From assembly GCF_018613325.1 (NCBI RefSeq), contig NZ_JAGGQJ010000002.1:264569-328568 (forward strand): DNA of 64,000 nt. Reading direction: 5' to 3'. Shown piece after piece: positions 63,794 to 64,000 of this stretch. Position numbers and translations under genes: made by a program. Each line of letters opens with the position of its first letter. Position 1 is the stretch's first letter. The notes beneath the pieces were generated by a model that saw only the letters and a list, made by a program, of their open reading frames with translations, was not told the origin of the DNA and searched no databases. This DNA comes from Bacillus sp. ISL-34. Its GTDB lineage: Bacteria; Bacillota; Bacilli; Bacillales; DSM-1321.

Positions 63794-64000
63794 GAGCAAA
63801 CAGGTCTGTATCTTAAAAGCGACGTTCATAATTTTTCCCGAATGTTGAGAAATGAGGCACTTTATCATGAAACCAAAGCCTAAGAACCAACGGTAAGCAT
63901 ATTTGTTTCAACTTCTTCAATTGTTTTACACATTGAACGAATACCGAAGTTATATTGAATGAAAGTCAGTTTGACTAATATAACTGGATCAATACTTGGG
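63794..64000 (-). pseudogene. Remnant of an IS1182-family transposase
   Basis: Reading leftward from the window edge: PSIDPVILVKLTFIQYNFGI, RSMCKTIEEVETN, then a shift to AYRWFLGFGF, another shift to HDKVPHFSTFGKNYERRF, then a stop followed by DTDLF. This is the N-terminal region of IS1182-type transposases, broken by two frameshifts and a stop and fading out near 63794. The element is dead; its other part lies beyond the window. Confidence 0.75.

Overview
The window looks like chromosomal DNA of a low-GC, spore-forming Bacillaceae. AGGAGG-type ribosome sites, a B. subtilis-like gene set (ppaC, metI-metC, bmrC-bmrD, type-B L31, DUF2515, class A and class B penicillin-binding proteins) and the intergenic repeats suggest a Bacillus simplex / Peribacillus relative. 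The genus is inferred from overall gene character; no search was run. There are no rRNA or tRNA genes, no CRISPR array and no intact mobile element. The only transposon trace is a decayed IS1182-type remnant at the right edge.

Layout. 1-2.2 kb: the 5' part of a class I ribonucleotide reductase large subunit (minus strand) behind a cobalamin riboswitch and an intrinsic terminator. 2.5-10.4 kb: Mn-dependent pyrophosphatase, a SulP anion transporter, a decayed gene, a c-di-GMP-I riboswitch in front of a 64-residue zinc-ribbon protein, an MFS exporter, a CitMHS citrate transporter and a lipoprotein Cu/Zn superoxide dismutase. 10.6-16.1 kb: TrhO tRNA hydroxylase, a nitronate monooxygenase-like flavoenzyme coupled to a YvbK-like acetyltransferase, a MocR regulator divergent from a second acetyltransferase, and a MarR regulator. 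16.4-30 kb: membrane proteins (AI-2E family, two CNNM/CorC paralogues, YitT, DedA, CDF), a FixH-like lipoprotein, an orphan histidine kinase, a TPP riboswitch with no gene behind it, a universal stress protein and a PbpF-like penicillin-binding protein. 30-33 kb: isoaspartyl dipeptidase and a HPr-like protein embedded in dispersed repeats. 33-37.9 kb: a compact four-gene 2-oxoacid dehydrogenase operon (E1alpha-E1beta-E2-E3). 38-50 kb: amino-acid permease, hisC, two Lrp/AsnC regulators, an AhpD-like protein, a catalase-related peroxidase, an ABC1/UbiB kinase with a phasin-like partner, an SDR, an AIM24-family protein, glycerol kinase and a CBS protein. 50-64 kb: a class B PBP, DUF2515, the bmrCD multidrug exporter with a leader peptide and attenuator, Zur-type L31, the SAM-riboswitch-controlled metI-metC operon, fumarase, a zinc-ribbon protein and the IS remnant.

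The most striking feature is the density of RNA-based control: cobalamin, c-di-GMP-I, TPP and SAM riboswitches plus a leader-peptide attenuator, all read directly from sequence. The best candidates for something undescribed are the c-di-GMP-controlled zinc-ribbon protein, the gene-less TPP riboswitch, the two-peptide bmr leader, and the matching leader arrangement in front of the two CNNM paralogues. I saw no multi-gene system of wholly unknown type.
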